DNA of 64,000 nt from Variovorax flavidus (lineage in GTDB: Bacteria; Pseudomonadota; Gammaproteobacteria; Burkholderiales; Burkholderiaceae_C): NCBI RefSeq assembly GCF_030317145.1, contig NZ_JASZYE010000006.1:1-64000 (forward strand), in the 5' to 3' direction. Below are positions 1-8,196 of the stretch, one piece after another. A program made the translations under genes and the position numbers. The notes under the pieces are model-generated. The model ran no database searches. It had not been told where the DNA came from and worked only from the letters and a program-made list of their open reading frames with translations. Numbering within the stretch: the stretch's first letter is position 1; every line of letters begins with the position of its first letter.

Positions 1-202
1 GCCCTGTGCCGGCCGTTGAGGCACCGCCGAGCAGCGCAGCGACAGGCGGATAAGGGCCGCGCGTGTTTGAGCGAAGCGAGTTTGCGCGGACCCCGCCTGT
101 CGCGAGCAGCGCAGGGAAGCCGCGAAGCGGCCGGTGACGTCGGCCAGCACAGGGCACACCGCCCGACGACGCCCCCACACACCAGAAACGAAACGCCGGA
201 TT
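1..202. other. Unassigned window-edge sequence
   Basis: I see no supportable gene here. The open frames that cross this stretch are very rich in Arg and Ala and overlap the 3' end of the hydrolase gene antisense. The sequence has short GC-rich self-complementary stretches typical of spacer DNA in this group. The start of the window may also cut off a neighbouring gene. Confidence 0.4.
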
Positions 203-976
203 TCAGTGCGCCCGATCAGGATCCGGATAAACCAACGGCCCAAACGTCCCGCGATCAAACGGCTTCCACTGCCCTTCAGCCTGAGCCAGCCGATCCGCCA
301 GCGCATACATGACAGCCGGATGCGCCCCAAGCCCCAGGTGACTCGCCACGACTTCGATGTTTTCCGACTGCGGCCCCGCCTCTTCCACACTGCAGCGCCA
401 CGCCACGACGCCATCGCTGCGACTGAAGATCGAGGTCGTCGGCACGGAAGGCGTTGGCCGCACGTGCTTCATGCGCCGTGGGTCCTCCGCACTCTGGCCG
501 CTCACGCCTTCGTAGACACGCCATGCGTTGGTGGCGCGCGCACTGCCGGTGAACGGGCTGCCCAGCGTGACCACGCTGCGTACCAACTCAGGCCGGGTCG
601 ATGCCAGGAGACGTGCGTAGACGCCGCCGAGGCTCCATCCGACGATGCTCACCTTGCGACCGCTCTTCGAATGCAGGGCTTCGAGCTTTTGCAGCATGCC
701 CTCCTCCACGCCCTTGCGCGGTCCGAGGTTGCGCCCCAGACCCCAGCCGTGCGTGTCGTAGCCGCGGCTTTGCAGATAGCGGCGCAGCAGCTTGGTCGAG
801 AGATCGCTCGCCACCAGCCCCGGCAACACCAGCACCGAATGGCCGTCGCCGCGCGGTGCCAGTTGCAACAGCGGCCACAAGGCCACGGCAGCGCCGGCCT
901 CCCAGATGGCGCGTGTCTCGGCCAGTAGCAGCAGGCGCGAAGGCGGGGCGATCGGCTCGTGTGCGGCGGTCATCAT
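203..976 (-). CDS. Alpha/beta hydrolase, lipase/esterase-like
   Basis: This 257-residue alpha/beta hydrolase probably cleaves an ester or lipid. The nucleophile elbow GWSLGG is at residues 113-118, with Ser115 as the expected nucleophile. A buried strand VLVLPGL near residue 50 precedes the oxyanion region, and a His near residue 215 (in ASHLGLG) is the likely catalytic base. The start at 976 is chosen because AAGGAG lies just upstream and because the longer open frame reads antisense through the neighbouring TetR gene. It lies 71 bp downstream of that regulator on the same strand, so the two are probably co-transcribed. The substrate is unknown; the nearby storage-lipid genes make a lipid ester plausible, but that is inference. 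Confidence 0.8.
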   Translation of the reverse strand: MMTAAHEPIAPPSRLLLLAETRAIWEAGAAVALWPLLQLAPRGDGHSVLVLPGLVASDLSTKLLRRYLQSRGYDTHGWGLGRNLGPRKGVEEGMLQKLEALHSKSGRKVSIVGWSLGGVYARLLASTRPELVRSVVTLGSPFTGSARATNAWRVYEGVSGQSAEDPRRMKHVRPTPSVPTTSIFSRSDGVVAWRCSVEEAGPQSENIEVVASHLGLGAHPAVMYALADRLAQAEGQWKPFDRGTFGPLVYPDPDRAH

Positions 977-1047
977 CGATTTCTCCTTGTCGTTCTCTTG
1001 CAATGTGCGGTCGCGATGTCCGGATACCAGTCGGACAGCAAGCTCAT

Positions 1048-1680
1048 TTATCCGAGGTATTTGCCCCGCAGGTAATCGAGGTAAGCCCTCGATTCGCGCG
1101 ATACATACGGCGCAATCAGCGTGAGCGTGTAGAAAGCCGCAAGTCCCGGGTCGGCCTGCTGCAGCGCGTCGCGTCCAGGCACCAGGCGCTCGAAGGAAAG
1201 CCAGCAGGTGGTCGTGAAGACCATCTGCAACGCCAGCATCTGCGCCTCCTCGGCCGTGGCCTCGATCACGCCGGCGGCCATCAGCGTCTCGCACAGCGCC
1301 TGCGCGGCCAGCAGGTTCTGCGCGGTCAGCGCCTGCGCACGCTCGCCGAGCGCCGGGTATTCGCTCGAAAGGTAGGCCATGTCGCGGTACACGAAGCGAT
1401 AGGCGTCGATCGCCTCGAAGCGCAGGTGCAGCGCCAGCCAGAGGTCGTCGATCGCCCGGACCGTGTCCGACGAGGCATTGAGCAGCTCCAGCCGGTCCTC
1501 GAAGCGTCTGAAAAGACGATCGACGATGAGCTGCTTGGCCTTGAAGTGGTAGTGCAGGTTGCCGGGGCTGATCTCCAGCTCGGCTGCGATGCGGTGCGTC
1601 GACACCGCCGCGAGTCCCTGCGCATTGAACAGCGCCAGGCTGGCCTGCAGGATGCGTTCTCGCGTGTTGGAGCTGGCCAC
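1048..1680 (-). CDS. TetR/AcrR family transcriptional regulator
   Basis: A 210-residue one-component regulator. The N-terminal 60 residues form the TetR helix-turn-helix: RERILQASLALFNAQG, then a recognition region ending SPGNLHYHFKAKQ. The C-terminal ligand domain is hydrophobic, rich in aromatic residues and not identifiable by eye. It ends in YLDYLRGKYLG, as in TetR proteins of fatty-acid or storage-lipid contexts. It sits between a hydrolase and a phasin gene on the same strand, which suggests control of storage-lipid turnover. No operator could be assigned with confidence. Confidence 0.85.
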   Translation of the reverse strand: MASSNTRERILQASLALFNAQGLAAVSTHRIAAELEISPGNLHYHFKAKQLIVDRLFRRFEDRLELLNASSDTVRAIDDLWLALHLRFEAIDAYRFVYRDMAYLSSEYPALGERAQALTAQNLLAAQALCETLMAAGVIEATAEEAQMLALQMVFTTTCWLSFERLVPGRDALQQADPGLAAFYTLTLIAPYVSRESRAYLDYLRGKYLG

Positions 1681-1709
1681 GGGCTGATGAGGGATCGGTC
1701 CGATGGGCC

Positions 1710-2207
1710 TCAGCGCTTGCGTTGGCCGGATTCGGCCCGTTCCAGGTGTTCGAGCACTTGCCGCATCTGCTCGCGCAGTTCCTGGATTTCCTGCGCGCTC
1801 GGCATGCCCAGGCGCTGGAGCGCGGTCGCGACGCGCTGGTCGAACACGTCCTCGAACTTGCGGATGCCGAAAGCATCGAGCGCCGGAAAGCCGCGTGCCG
1901 GGGCAGGCTTGCCGTCGGCCGACGGCTCGGCCTTGCCCATGCCGAGCAGGCTTTCGATCACGTTCGTCTGGCGCTTGACGACGTCGTCACGCACATTGCC
2001 CAAGGCCTGCAGGCCCGCGCGCAGCAGGCCCTTGGCGCCGGCCGGGCCGGAGGGCGCGGCCGTCTTGGCGGAGATGGACTCAGGAGCCGGTGCCTTCTTG
2101 GCCGCGGCCCGTTTGCGCGGCGCGGCCTTCTTGGCGGGCGTGGCCTTCTTGGCCGGGGCCGCCGACTTCTTCTTTACGCTGACAGTTTCATCGCGGCGAG
2201 TCGCCAT
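1710..2207 (-). CDS. Phasin / PHA granule-associated protein, PhaF/PhaI-like
   Basis: A 165-residue protein that probably coats polyhydroxyalkanoate granules. Residues 10-45 form a Lys/Ala/Pro-rich basic segment with repeated KKA and PAKK units, like the histone-H1-like region of PhaF proteins. The rest is helical, with a phasin-like run around LGNVRDDVVKRQTNVIESLL. The C terminus (ALQRLGMPSAQEIQELREQMRQVLEHLE) is a heptad-like coiled coil typical of PHA granule proteins that oligomerise. In known PhaF proteins the basic tail is C-terminal; here it is N-terminal. It sits 30 bp from the TetR gene on the same strand. Confidence 0.75.
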   Translation of the reverse strand: MATRRDETVSVKKKSAAPAKKATPAKKAAPRKRAAAKKAPAPESISAKTAAPSGPAGAKGLLRAGLQALGNVRDDVVKRQTNVIESLLGMGKAEPSADGKPAPARGFPALDAFGIRKFEDVFDQRVATALQRLGMPSAQEIQELREQMRQVLEHLERAESGQRKR

Positions 2208-2263
2208 GCGTTGCTCCGGAAAGACGTTTCAAAAGGAAGAAGTGCGGCGCGCCGCCATGGCGA

Positions 2264-2812
2264 TCAGGCCGCCTTGCGCGTCGTGCGAACGGCACGGCGG
2301 GTGACCGGCTTGGCCTTCGCCTTCACGGTCTTGACCACTTCGGCGGTGCCCGTGCCGGCTACGCGGCTTTCGATCTTCTTGGCGCCGGAAGCGATCGTGT
2401 CGGCGATCTTCACCGACACGGTGGCGATCGGCTGGTGCACGCGGGCGAGCGTGTTGATCACCGAGGTGCCCAACGGCGCTTCGACACGGCCCACGACGTT
2501 GGCGACCGATTCGATGCCGCTCGTGGCGCCGGTGGCGACACGGTCCATCAGGTTGACGACGCGGCTGGTGTCGATGTCCAGGCGCTTGGCCAGGAAGCCG
2601 GTGACCTTCTCCTGCGCGCCGAGGAGGCGGGCCTTGATGTCTTCGTTCAGCAGCGGCAGTTCGCGCTTGCCGAGGAATTCGCTGTAGCGCGAAGCGGCGC
2701 CGCCCAGCAGGCGATGCGCACCGGTGCGGTAGGCGCTGACGAGGGTCTTGCCTGCGTCGTTGTACTGGCCAACGACGTGGATGGCAGCGGTGGAGATGTT
2801 TTGCGTGGACAT
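2264..2812 (-). CDS. Phasin-like protein with basic C-terminal tail
   Basis: A 182-residue protein of unknown exact function. The body is a mostly amphipathic helical region (AIHVVGQYNDAGKTLVSAYR, later FLAKRLDIDTSRVVNLMDRV) without a signal peptide. The last 25 residues are basic and Lys/Ala/Arg-rich (KAKAKPVTRRAVRTTRKAA). The start at 2812 is preferred over the longer frame because AGGAA lies 8 bases upstream. Its position next to a phasin gene, and the shared basic tail, suggest a granule-associated or nucleoid-linking role. No family was recognised with certainty. Confidence 0.6.
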   Translation of the reverse strand: MSTQNISTAAIHVVGQYNDAGKTLVSAYRTGAHRLLGGAASRYSEFLGKRELPLLNEDIKARLLGAQEKVTGFLAKRLDIDTSRVVNLMDRVATGATSGIESVANVVGRVEAPLGTSVINTLARVHQPIATVSVKIADTIASGAKKIESRVAGTGTAEVVKTVKAKAKPVTRRAVRTTRKAA

Positions 2813-3116
2813 GATGATTTCCTGGAAGTTGATGGACACATGCCGCCGGGATTCGGTCCCTGCGGCACTCGCGTCATGGATTCCGACGCGATGGGGTCAT
2901 CTTCTTCTGAAAGCCCTAGGCCTGAAAAACTAGAACGGTTCGATAGTTAGTCCAACTGCCCCAATTTCCTGCCAGGGCGATGCTACGACGAGAGGCGTCC
3001 CGTGGCAGCGCCCGGGCCATCGGGGTTACCCGCTATCCGCCCCTGTGCACATTGGGGATCATTTCCCGTCGCGCCGTGCCCGACGCTGCCCGAAAACGCC
3101 AAGAGGGGACACCCGA
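2813..3116. promoter_or_regulatory. Divergent intergenic region, phasin-like gene / wax synthase
   Basis: This 304-bp gap separates two divergently transcribed genes, so it must hold both promoters. It has an AT-richer patch near 2915-2975, the most likely promoter location, but I could not define -35 and -10 boxes with confidence. The bases just before 3117 carry GAGGGG as the wax synthase ribosome binding site. Confidence 0.5.
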
Positions 3117-4682
3117 ATGAAACATCTCAGCGGCCTTGACGCGACTTTCCTGCACACCGAAACGCCCGAGACGCCGATGCACGTCGGAGGCCTTCACGTG
3201 CTGGAGCTGCCCGCCGGCTACAAGGGCGATTTCTACGAGGACGTGAAGGCGCACGTGCAGAGCCGCATGCATCTGTCCGAGGTGTTCACGCGCAAGCTCG
3301 CGCTGATGCCGTTCGAGCTGTCGAACCCGGTGTGGGTGGACGACGACGATGTCGACCTCGCCTACCACGTGCGCCGCGTCACGCTGCCGCGCCCCGGCAC
3401 CCTGCGCCAGCTCGAGCAGTACGTGGCCCGCCTGCATTCGACGCTGCTGGACCGCAGCCGGCCGCTGTGGGAGTTCTTCGTGATCGACGGACTGCAGGGC
3501 GGCGGTGTCGCGCTGTATTCCAAGTTGCACCATGCCGGCATCGACGGACAGGCCGGCGCGGCCTTCGCCGAGGCGATCATGGACCTGACGCCCGAGCCGC
3601 GGGTGATCAAGGCCCCGCGACAGATGGCGCGGCGCAACCGCTACCAGCTCGGCGTGGCCGAGCTGGCGGGCGCGGCGCTCACCAACACGCTGCAGCAGTA
3701 CGTCAAGCTGGTGAAGACCTTCCCCGACATGGCGCGCGCAGTGAAGAGCCTGGTCGTCCCGCAACCCACGAATAAGGCCGGCAGCCTGTGGAAGCTGCCG
3801 AAGAACCTCAACCTGCTCGGTCCCCGCACGCCGCTCAATGTGGCGATCACCAACCAGCGCGCGTACGCCGTGCGCTCGATTCCGCTGGCCGAAGTGAAGC
3901 TGATTGGCAAGCGCCTGGGGGCGAGTCTCAACGACGTGGTGCTGGGCCTTTGCGCGGGTGCGTTGCGGCACTACCTGAGCGACCACGGCAAGCTGCCGAA
4001 GAAGCCGTTGACGGCCGCCATCCCGGTCACGCTGCGCGAGCCGGGCGACACCACCTCGAACAACCAGGTCTCGATGACCGTCATGACCCTGGCGACCGAT
4101 GTGGCCGACCCGATCGAGCGCATCAAGGCGATCGCCGAATCGTCCGCGGCCGCCAAGTCCCTGATGGGCAACATCAAGGCGGCCATACCGACCGACTTCC
4201 CCTCCTTCGGTGCGCCGTGGCTGATGTCGGGCCTGGCCTCGATGTACGGCCGCTCGCGCTTCGCCGACCGGCTGCCGCCCGTGGCGAACGTGGTGATCTC
4301 GAACGTTCCGGGCGCGCCGGTTCCGCTCTACTTTGCGGGCGCAAAGCTGCTGACCTACTACCCGGTGTCGATTCCGAGCCATGGCATGGCGCTCAACATG
4401 ACGGTGCAGAGCTACAACGGCATGCTGGATTTCGGCCTGATCGCCTGCCGGCGCGCAGTGCCCGACGTGGACGACATTGCCGACTACCTGGTCGAGGAGC
4501 ACCGCGCGCTGCTCGCCAGGGTGAAGGCGCTCGACGCGCCGGCGACCGCTGCCGAAGTGGTGCCCGCGTCGCTCCCCGCCAAGGCCGCCGCCGCGAGACC
4601 CCGCAAGACACCTGCCCGGAAGACTGCAGCGAGGAAGACCGTGGCGCGCAAGCCTGCCGCTCGCAAGACTGCAACCGCCTGA
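3117..4682 (+). CDS. Wax ester synthase / diacylglycerol O-acyltransferase (WS/DGAT)
   Basis: A 521-residue bifunctional acyltransferase that joins acyl-CoA to long-chain alcohols or diacylglycerol, making wax esters or triacylglycerol. The active-site motif HHAGIDG (HHxxxDG) is at residues 138-144. The N-terminal SGLDATFLHTETPETPMHVG and the later NVVISNVPGAPVPLYFAGA block are characteristic of the family. The start at 3117 has GAGGGG upstream. The last ~35 residues are an unusual Lys/Arg/Ala/Pro tail (repeated ARKTAARKT units) that the family does not normally have. The neighbouring phasin-like genes fit a storage-lipid cluster. Confidence 0.9.
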   Translation: MKHLSGLDATFLHTETPETPMHVGGLHVLELPAGYKGDFYEDVKAHVQSRMHLSEVFTRKLALMPFELSNPVWVDDDDVDLAYHVRRVTLPRPGTLRQLEQYVARLHSTLLDRSRPLWEFFVIDGLQGGGVALYSKLHHAGIDGQAGAAFAEAIMDLTPEPRVIKAPRQMARRNRYQLGVAELAGAALTNTLQQYVKLVKTFPDMARAVKSLVVPQPTNKAGSLWKLPKNLNLLGPRTPLNVAITNQRAYAVRSIPLAEVKLIGKRLGASLNDVVLGLCAGALRHYLSDHGKLPKKPLTAAIPVTLREPGDTTSNNQVSMTVMTLATDVADPIERIKAIAESSAAAKSLMGNIKAAIPTDFPSFGAPWLMSGLASMYGRSRFADRLPPVANVVISNVPGAPVPLYFAGAKLLTYYPVSIPSHGMALNMTVQSYNGMLDFGLIACRRAVPDVDDIADYLVEEHRALLARVKALDAPATAAEVVPASLPAKAAAARPRKTPARKTAARKTVARKPAARKTATA

Positions 4683-4783
4683 GCGGCGCCCGAGGTTCCG
4701 GCCGCGATGCGACTGGCCTCTTGTCATGTGCATGCTGTACCGTTACGTGCCGAAAGCTCGACACCTGACGGAGGCTCCAGCCC

Positions 4784-5695
4784 ATGACCGCTACTCTTCA
4801 CCTGGTTGGCGCGCCGACCGACATCGGCGCCAGCACGCGGGGCGCCGGCATGGGTCCCGACGCACTCCGCGTGGCCAATCTTGCGGGCATGCTGGCGCGC
4901 CTGGGCTTCAACGTCGTCGACCGCGGCAACCTGGCCGGCCCCGCGACCCCCTGGGTCGTGCCGACCGAAGGCCTGCATCACCTCGACGAGGTGGTCGCCT
5001 GGAACCGGCTGGTCTACGACGCGGTCGACCAGGCGCTCGGCGCGAACCACCTGCCCATCCTGCTGGGCGGCGACCACTGCATCGCCGTCGGCTCCATCAG
5101 CGCCATCGCCTGGCACGCGCGCCGGCGCGGTCAGAAGCTGCGCGTGCTGTGGCTCGACGCCCACTCCGACGTCAACACCGAAACCACCACGCCCAGCGGC
5201 AACCTGCACGGCATGCCGGTCTCCTGCCTGCTGGGCCACGGGCCGGCGGCGCTGACGGGCTGGAGCGGCGAGCGCGCCGCATTCGAGCACGACGCCATCC
5301 GCTTCATCGGCATCCGCAGCGTCGATGCGGACGAGAAGTCCGCCATCCGCGCGCTCGGGCTCAACGTCTTCGACATGCGCCATATCGACGAGCACGGCAT
5401 GCGCACGACGATGACCGAGGCGCTGCAGGACGTCGACGAGGACACCCACCTGCATGTGAGCTTCGACCTCGACTGCCTCGACCCCGACTACGCACCCGGC
5501 GTGGGCACCGGCGTGCGCGGCGGTCCGACGTGGCGCGAGATGCAGCTCTGCATGGAAATGATCGCCGACACCGGCCGGCTCGGATCGCTCGACGTGGTCG
5601 AACTCAACCCGGCGCTGGACGTGCGCAACCGCACGGCGGAGGTGGCGGTCGAGTTGATCGAAAGCCTGTTCGGCAAGTCGACGCTGGCGCGCTGA
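4784..5695 (+). CDS. rocF: Arginase
   Basis: A 303-residue ureohydrolase that converts L-arginine to L-ornithine and urea using a binuclear Mn centre. The three metal-binding blocks are all present: GGDHC at 95-99, DAHSDVN at 125-131 and SFDLDCLDP at 226-234. The length matches bacterial arginases rather than shorter agmatinases, and the N-terminal LVGAPTDIGASTRGAGMGPDALR is arginase-type. The start has GGAGG upstream. It appears monocistronic. Ornithine would feed the glutamate-semialdehyde route also served by the PutA and glutamate dehydrogenase genes nearby. Confidence 0.93.
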   Translation: MTATLHLVGAPTDIGASTRGAGMGPDALRVANLAGMLARLGFNVVDRGNLAGPATPWVVPTEGLHHLDEVVAWNRLVYDAVDQALGANHLPILLGGDHCIAVGSISAIAWHARRRGQKLRVLWLDAHSDVNTETTTPSGNLHGMPVSCLLGHGPAALTGWSGERAAFEHDAIRFIGIRSVDADEKSAIRALGLNVFDMRHIDEHGMRTTMTEALQDVDEDTHLHVSFDLDCLDPDYAPGVGTGVRGGPTWREMQLCMEMIADTGRLGSLDVVELNPALDVRNRTAEVAVELIESLFGKSTLAR

Positions 5696-5820
5696 GGGCG
5701 TGGCGCCGCGACGCCAAGCGCCGTCAAATTCCATCGAAGCGTGAACTTTCTCCAGCCCGACGACGAATCCCAGGACCTACAGTCTTAAGTATTCGTTTTC
5801 TTGGGATCGGGGGTATCGAA

Positions 5821-6048
5821 ATGGGCATGCGCAAGATTGGATTGCTGGTGGAACAACCCACCGACGGGTCGTTCTACTGGGTGATCCATGAGGACATTCG
5901 GCGCGACGGCCGCTACGAATCGCTGCACCGCGCAGAGCGCTCGTTCGCGACCTACTCCGCGGCCCTCGCCCAGGGCTATGGCGTGATGCAGCGCCTGTGC
6001 GGGCTGACGGGCCTGCCGGCCTACGCGGCGCGCTCGGTCTCGCTGTAG
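5821..6048 (+). CDS. Small conserved-looking hypothetical protein
   Basis: A 75-residue soluble protein without recognised domains. It is rich in aromatic and charged residues (DGSFYWVIHEDI). The start at 5821 is preferred because a G-rich ribosome binding site lies upstream; ATG 5827 is an alternative. It converges with the next small gene and the two 3' ends overlap by 28 bp. I do not recognise the family. Confidence 0.55.
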   Translation: MGMRKIGLLVEQPTDGSFYWVIHEDIRRDGRYESLHRAERSFATYSAALAQGYGVMQRLCGLTGLPAYAARSVSL

Positions 6049-6281
6049 TCCGCCTCGGACAGGTCGGCGCCGGGGTCCGAAATGGGGCGCAGCTTGTCGC
6101 TGCGGCAGAAGAAGGTCCAGCCTTCGAAGGCCACGTCGTAGTAGGTGCCCGGCAGATAGGTCCAGTCGGGTGCCTCGTAGGGCGCCGACACCACCTCCAC
6201 GATCCTGCCGACAGCCTGCCGCGTGAGCGGGCTGGCCAGGCAACTCGGGACCACGTAGCACAGTGTTCCGATCTTGATCAT
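6021..6281 (-). CDS. Small hypothetical protein
   Basis: An 86-residue protein of unknown function. The N terminus MIKIGTLCYVVPSC begins the likely reading frame at 6281; the longer open frame upstream is Arg/Leu-rich and probably not translated. It contains several aromatic residues (DWTYLPGTYYDVAFEGWTFFCRSDKL) that suggest a compact beta fold. Its 3' end overlaps the convergent 75-residue gene by 28 bp. Confidence 0.55.
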   Translation of the reverse strand: MIKIGTLCYVVPSCLASPLTRQAVGRIVEVVSAPYEAPDWTYLPGTYYDVAFEGWTFFCRSDKLRPISDPGADLSEADYSETERAA

Positions 6282-6404
6282 CCCTGCAGAATCGCACAAC
6301 GCCGCTCCGAGACCAAGGGCAGGTCTCCTACACACAAAGCCGCGCTTCAGCCATTTCGCTGTCGCAGCGTCGTCCTTACATTGACGTTTTCACCGAAAAC
6401 GACG

Positions 6405-6806
6405 ATGGCATTCACAGCGAAAGAAGCGACGGACGAACGCACAGGGCGCGCCAGAGGGCTTCGCATTCTGGTCGTCGAAGACGATCCCGACGCTTTGGCC
6501 GCCACCGTCGAAATGCTCCAGTTGCTTGGCCATTGGGCTGCCGGCGTGCGGAGCGCGGAAACCGCCAAGGACCGCTATCTGGACGGCGCCTTCGACGTGC
6601 TGCTCACCGACATCGGCCTGCCCGCTCTCTCGGGCATGGATCTGGTGGAAAGCCTGCGCGCCCGCCACAAGCTGGAGGTCATCTTCGCGACCGGGCGGCC
6701 GCCGCCGCCAAGGCCCATCGAGGGCACGTTCTGGCTTCAGAAGCCCTTCACCGTCGAGCAGCTCGAAACGGCTTTGGCCCAGGCGATGAACCGCGCCGAA
6801 GCCTGA
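6405..6806 (+). CDS. Single-domain response regulator (receiver domain)
   Basis: A 133-residue CheY-like receiver protein with no output domain. The acidic pocket is E25-D26-D27, the phospho-acceptor is Asp69 in LLTDIGLPALSGMDL, the switch Thr96 is in FATGR, and the conserved Lys113 is in QKPF. It probably acts as a phosphorylation relay or protein-interaction switch. No histidine kinase is adjacent, so its partner is unknown. A longer open frame upstream exists, but the ATG at 6405 begins the recognisable protein. Confidence 0.85.
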   Translation: MAFTAKEATDERTGRARGLRILVVEDDPDALAATVEMLQLLGHWAAGVRSAETAKDRYLDGAFDVLLTDIGLPALSGMDLVESLRARHKLEVIFATGRPPPPRPIEGTFWLQKPFTVEQLETALAQAMNRAEA

Positions 6807-6814
6807 CCGGCATC

Positions 6815-7462
6815 TCAGCCGCGCGACGGCGACAAGGGCACGTCCCGCAGCGGGGTTTCGATGGGTGGCTGCGCGGGCAATACCGGCCGCGCCTCGGCCG
6901 GCGTCTCTTCCGCCGCCTCGGGCAGGAAGCGATCGATCAGCGAGAAGAAGCGGTCGTAGAAGCGCTCGTCGGTCAGCGTTTCGCTCGCCACCTTGACCAA
7001 CGCGTCGTCGCTGGACGAGAAGGGCAGCGACAGCGAACCGATCGCCCCCACGCCCACCGTCGCGGAGTTGTTGACCTTCTTGATGCCGTAGCGGTCCTGC
7101 AGCGCGCTCGCGAAGGCGATGGTGCTGCGCGGGCCGTTCCGCCCGTTGCTCTCGCGTGCGCAGACCACGCGGAATTCCACTTCCACGTGCACCTCGGAGG
7201 CAGGCTGGAAGCTTTTGCGGCCGGTGACCAGTTCGTGATTGCCGGCCGTGATCATGTAGCCCTGGCTGAGCAGGGCACGGCGGGCGGCCTCGCAGGTCTG
7301 CGCCTCGGTGGCGACGTAGGTCCGCGTGTGAGTGGTGGTGGAGTCGAACACTTCCGGCTCGTACGAAACCCGACGCGTCGCCGTGCTGCAACCTGCGACG
7401 AGAAACGAGAGCAGCAGCGCCGCAGCGGCTGCGTGAGAAATCGGAGAGCGCATGAGGGGCAT
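6815..7462 (-). CDS. DUF2242-type lipoprotein
   Basis: A predicted outer-membrane or periplasmic lipoprotein of 215 residues. The signal peptide ends in a lipobox, LVAGC, with Cys25 as the lipidated residue. The mature part resembles the DUF2242 family of betaproteobacteria: EVFDSTTTHTRTY, the AARRALLSQGYMITAGNHELVTGRK block and VGVGAIGSLSLPFSSSDDALVKVASETL. ATG 7453 is an alternative start and leaves the signal peptide intact. Function unknown. The C-terminal 25 residues are Pro-rich. Confidence 0.7.
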   Translation of the reverse strand: MPLMRSPISHAAAAALLLSFLVAGCSTATRRVSYEPEVFDSTTTHTRTYVATEAQTCEAARRALLSQGYMITAGNHELVTGRKSFQPASEVHVEVEFRVVCARESNGRNGPRSTIAFASALQDRYGIKKVNNSATVGVGAIGSLSLPFSSSDDALVKVASETLTDERFYDRFFSLIDRFLPEAAEETPAEARPVLPAQPPIETPLRDVPLSPSRG

Positions 7463-7562
7463 GGGAAGACAAGACCGGGAATGCTAGCCGCAAGAGCGCG
7501 GGCCGGCGCCCCTTTTGACATGCTAGACGGTCGGGCGTTCCCTTGGCCGCCAGCCGGGCTGC

Positions 7563-8189
7563 TCAGCCGCCCAGGCGGACCACGCGATGCGCCTTGCCGC
7601 GCGTGGCGGCGATGCGGCGCGCATTGGGTTCGTCGGTCTGCTCGACCCAGGCCAGCGCCTCCGACCGGCTGCGGCCGAACTGCTCGTGGCGCCGCACGAG
7701 CCGGTCCAGCCTGAGCGAATCTTCCACGTCGACATACCAGACCTCGTCGAGCAGCGCCGCCGCCCCGGCCCACGGGCCCTCGTCGAGCAGCAGGTAGTTG
7801 CCTTCGGTGATGACCAGTTGCGTCTGCGGCAGCACGGCGATCGCGCCGGCGATCGGCTCTTCGATCTCGCGTCGGAACTCGGGCGCGTAGACGATCTCGT
7901 CCTCTCGTTGCTCGCGCAGGCGCCGCAGAAGGGCGACGTAACCCGCGCTGTCGAAGGTGTCGGGCGCGCCCTTGCGGCCGGCGCGGCCCAGACGCTGCAA
8001 TTCGACGTTGGCCAGATGAAAGCCATCCATCGGCACCACCTGCGCGCGGCCGCCCAGAGCCTGCAGCAACGCCGACGCGAGCGTCGACTTGCCCGACCCG
8101 GGCGCGCCCACCAGCCCGAGCAGCTTGCGCCGCCCGTCGGCCAGCAGGGCTTCGATGCGCGCCAGTTCCGCGGCGGGCACCCCGGTCAT
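7563..8189 (-). CDS. Nucleoside/nucleotide kinase family P-loop protein
   Basis: A 208-residue P-loop kinase related to uridine kinase and pantothenate kinase. The Walker A motif GAPGSGKST is at residues 28-36. The substrate-binding block VPMDGFHLANVELQRLGRAGRKGAPDTFD is typical of the family often found with sugar-transport operons. The TEGNYLLL motif follows near residue 130. It lies 8 bp downstream of the glutamate dehydrogenase gene on the same strand, so co-transcription is likely. The exact substrate cannot be read from sequence. Confidence 0.82.
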   Translation of the reverse strand: MTGVPAAELARIEALLADGRRKLLGLVGAPGSGKSTLASALLQALGGRAQVVPMDGFHLANVELQRLGRAGRKGAPDTFDSAGYVALLRRLREQREDEIVYAPEFRREIEEPIAGAIAVLPQTQLVITEGNYLLLDEGPWAGAAALLDEVWYVDVEDSLRLDRLVRRHEQFGRSRSEALAWVEQTDEPNARRIAATRGKAHRVVRLGG

Positions 8190-8196
8190 GAGCGGA

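Noticed and set aside
3033-4733. A 566-codon open frame antisense to the wax synthase
   Set aside because: It mirrors the high-GC codons of the real gene. Its composition is rich in Arg, His and Gly and it has no family resemblance.
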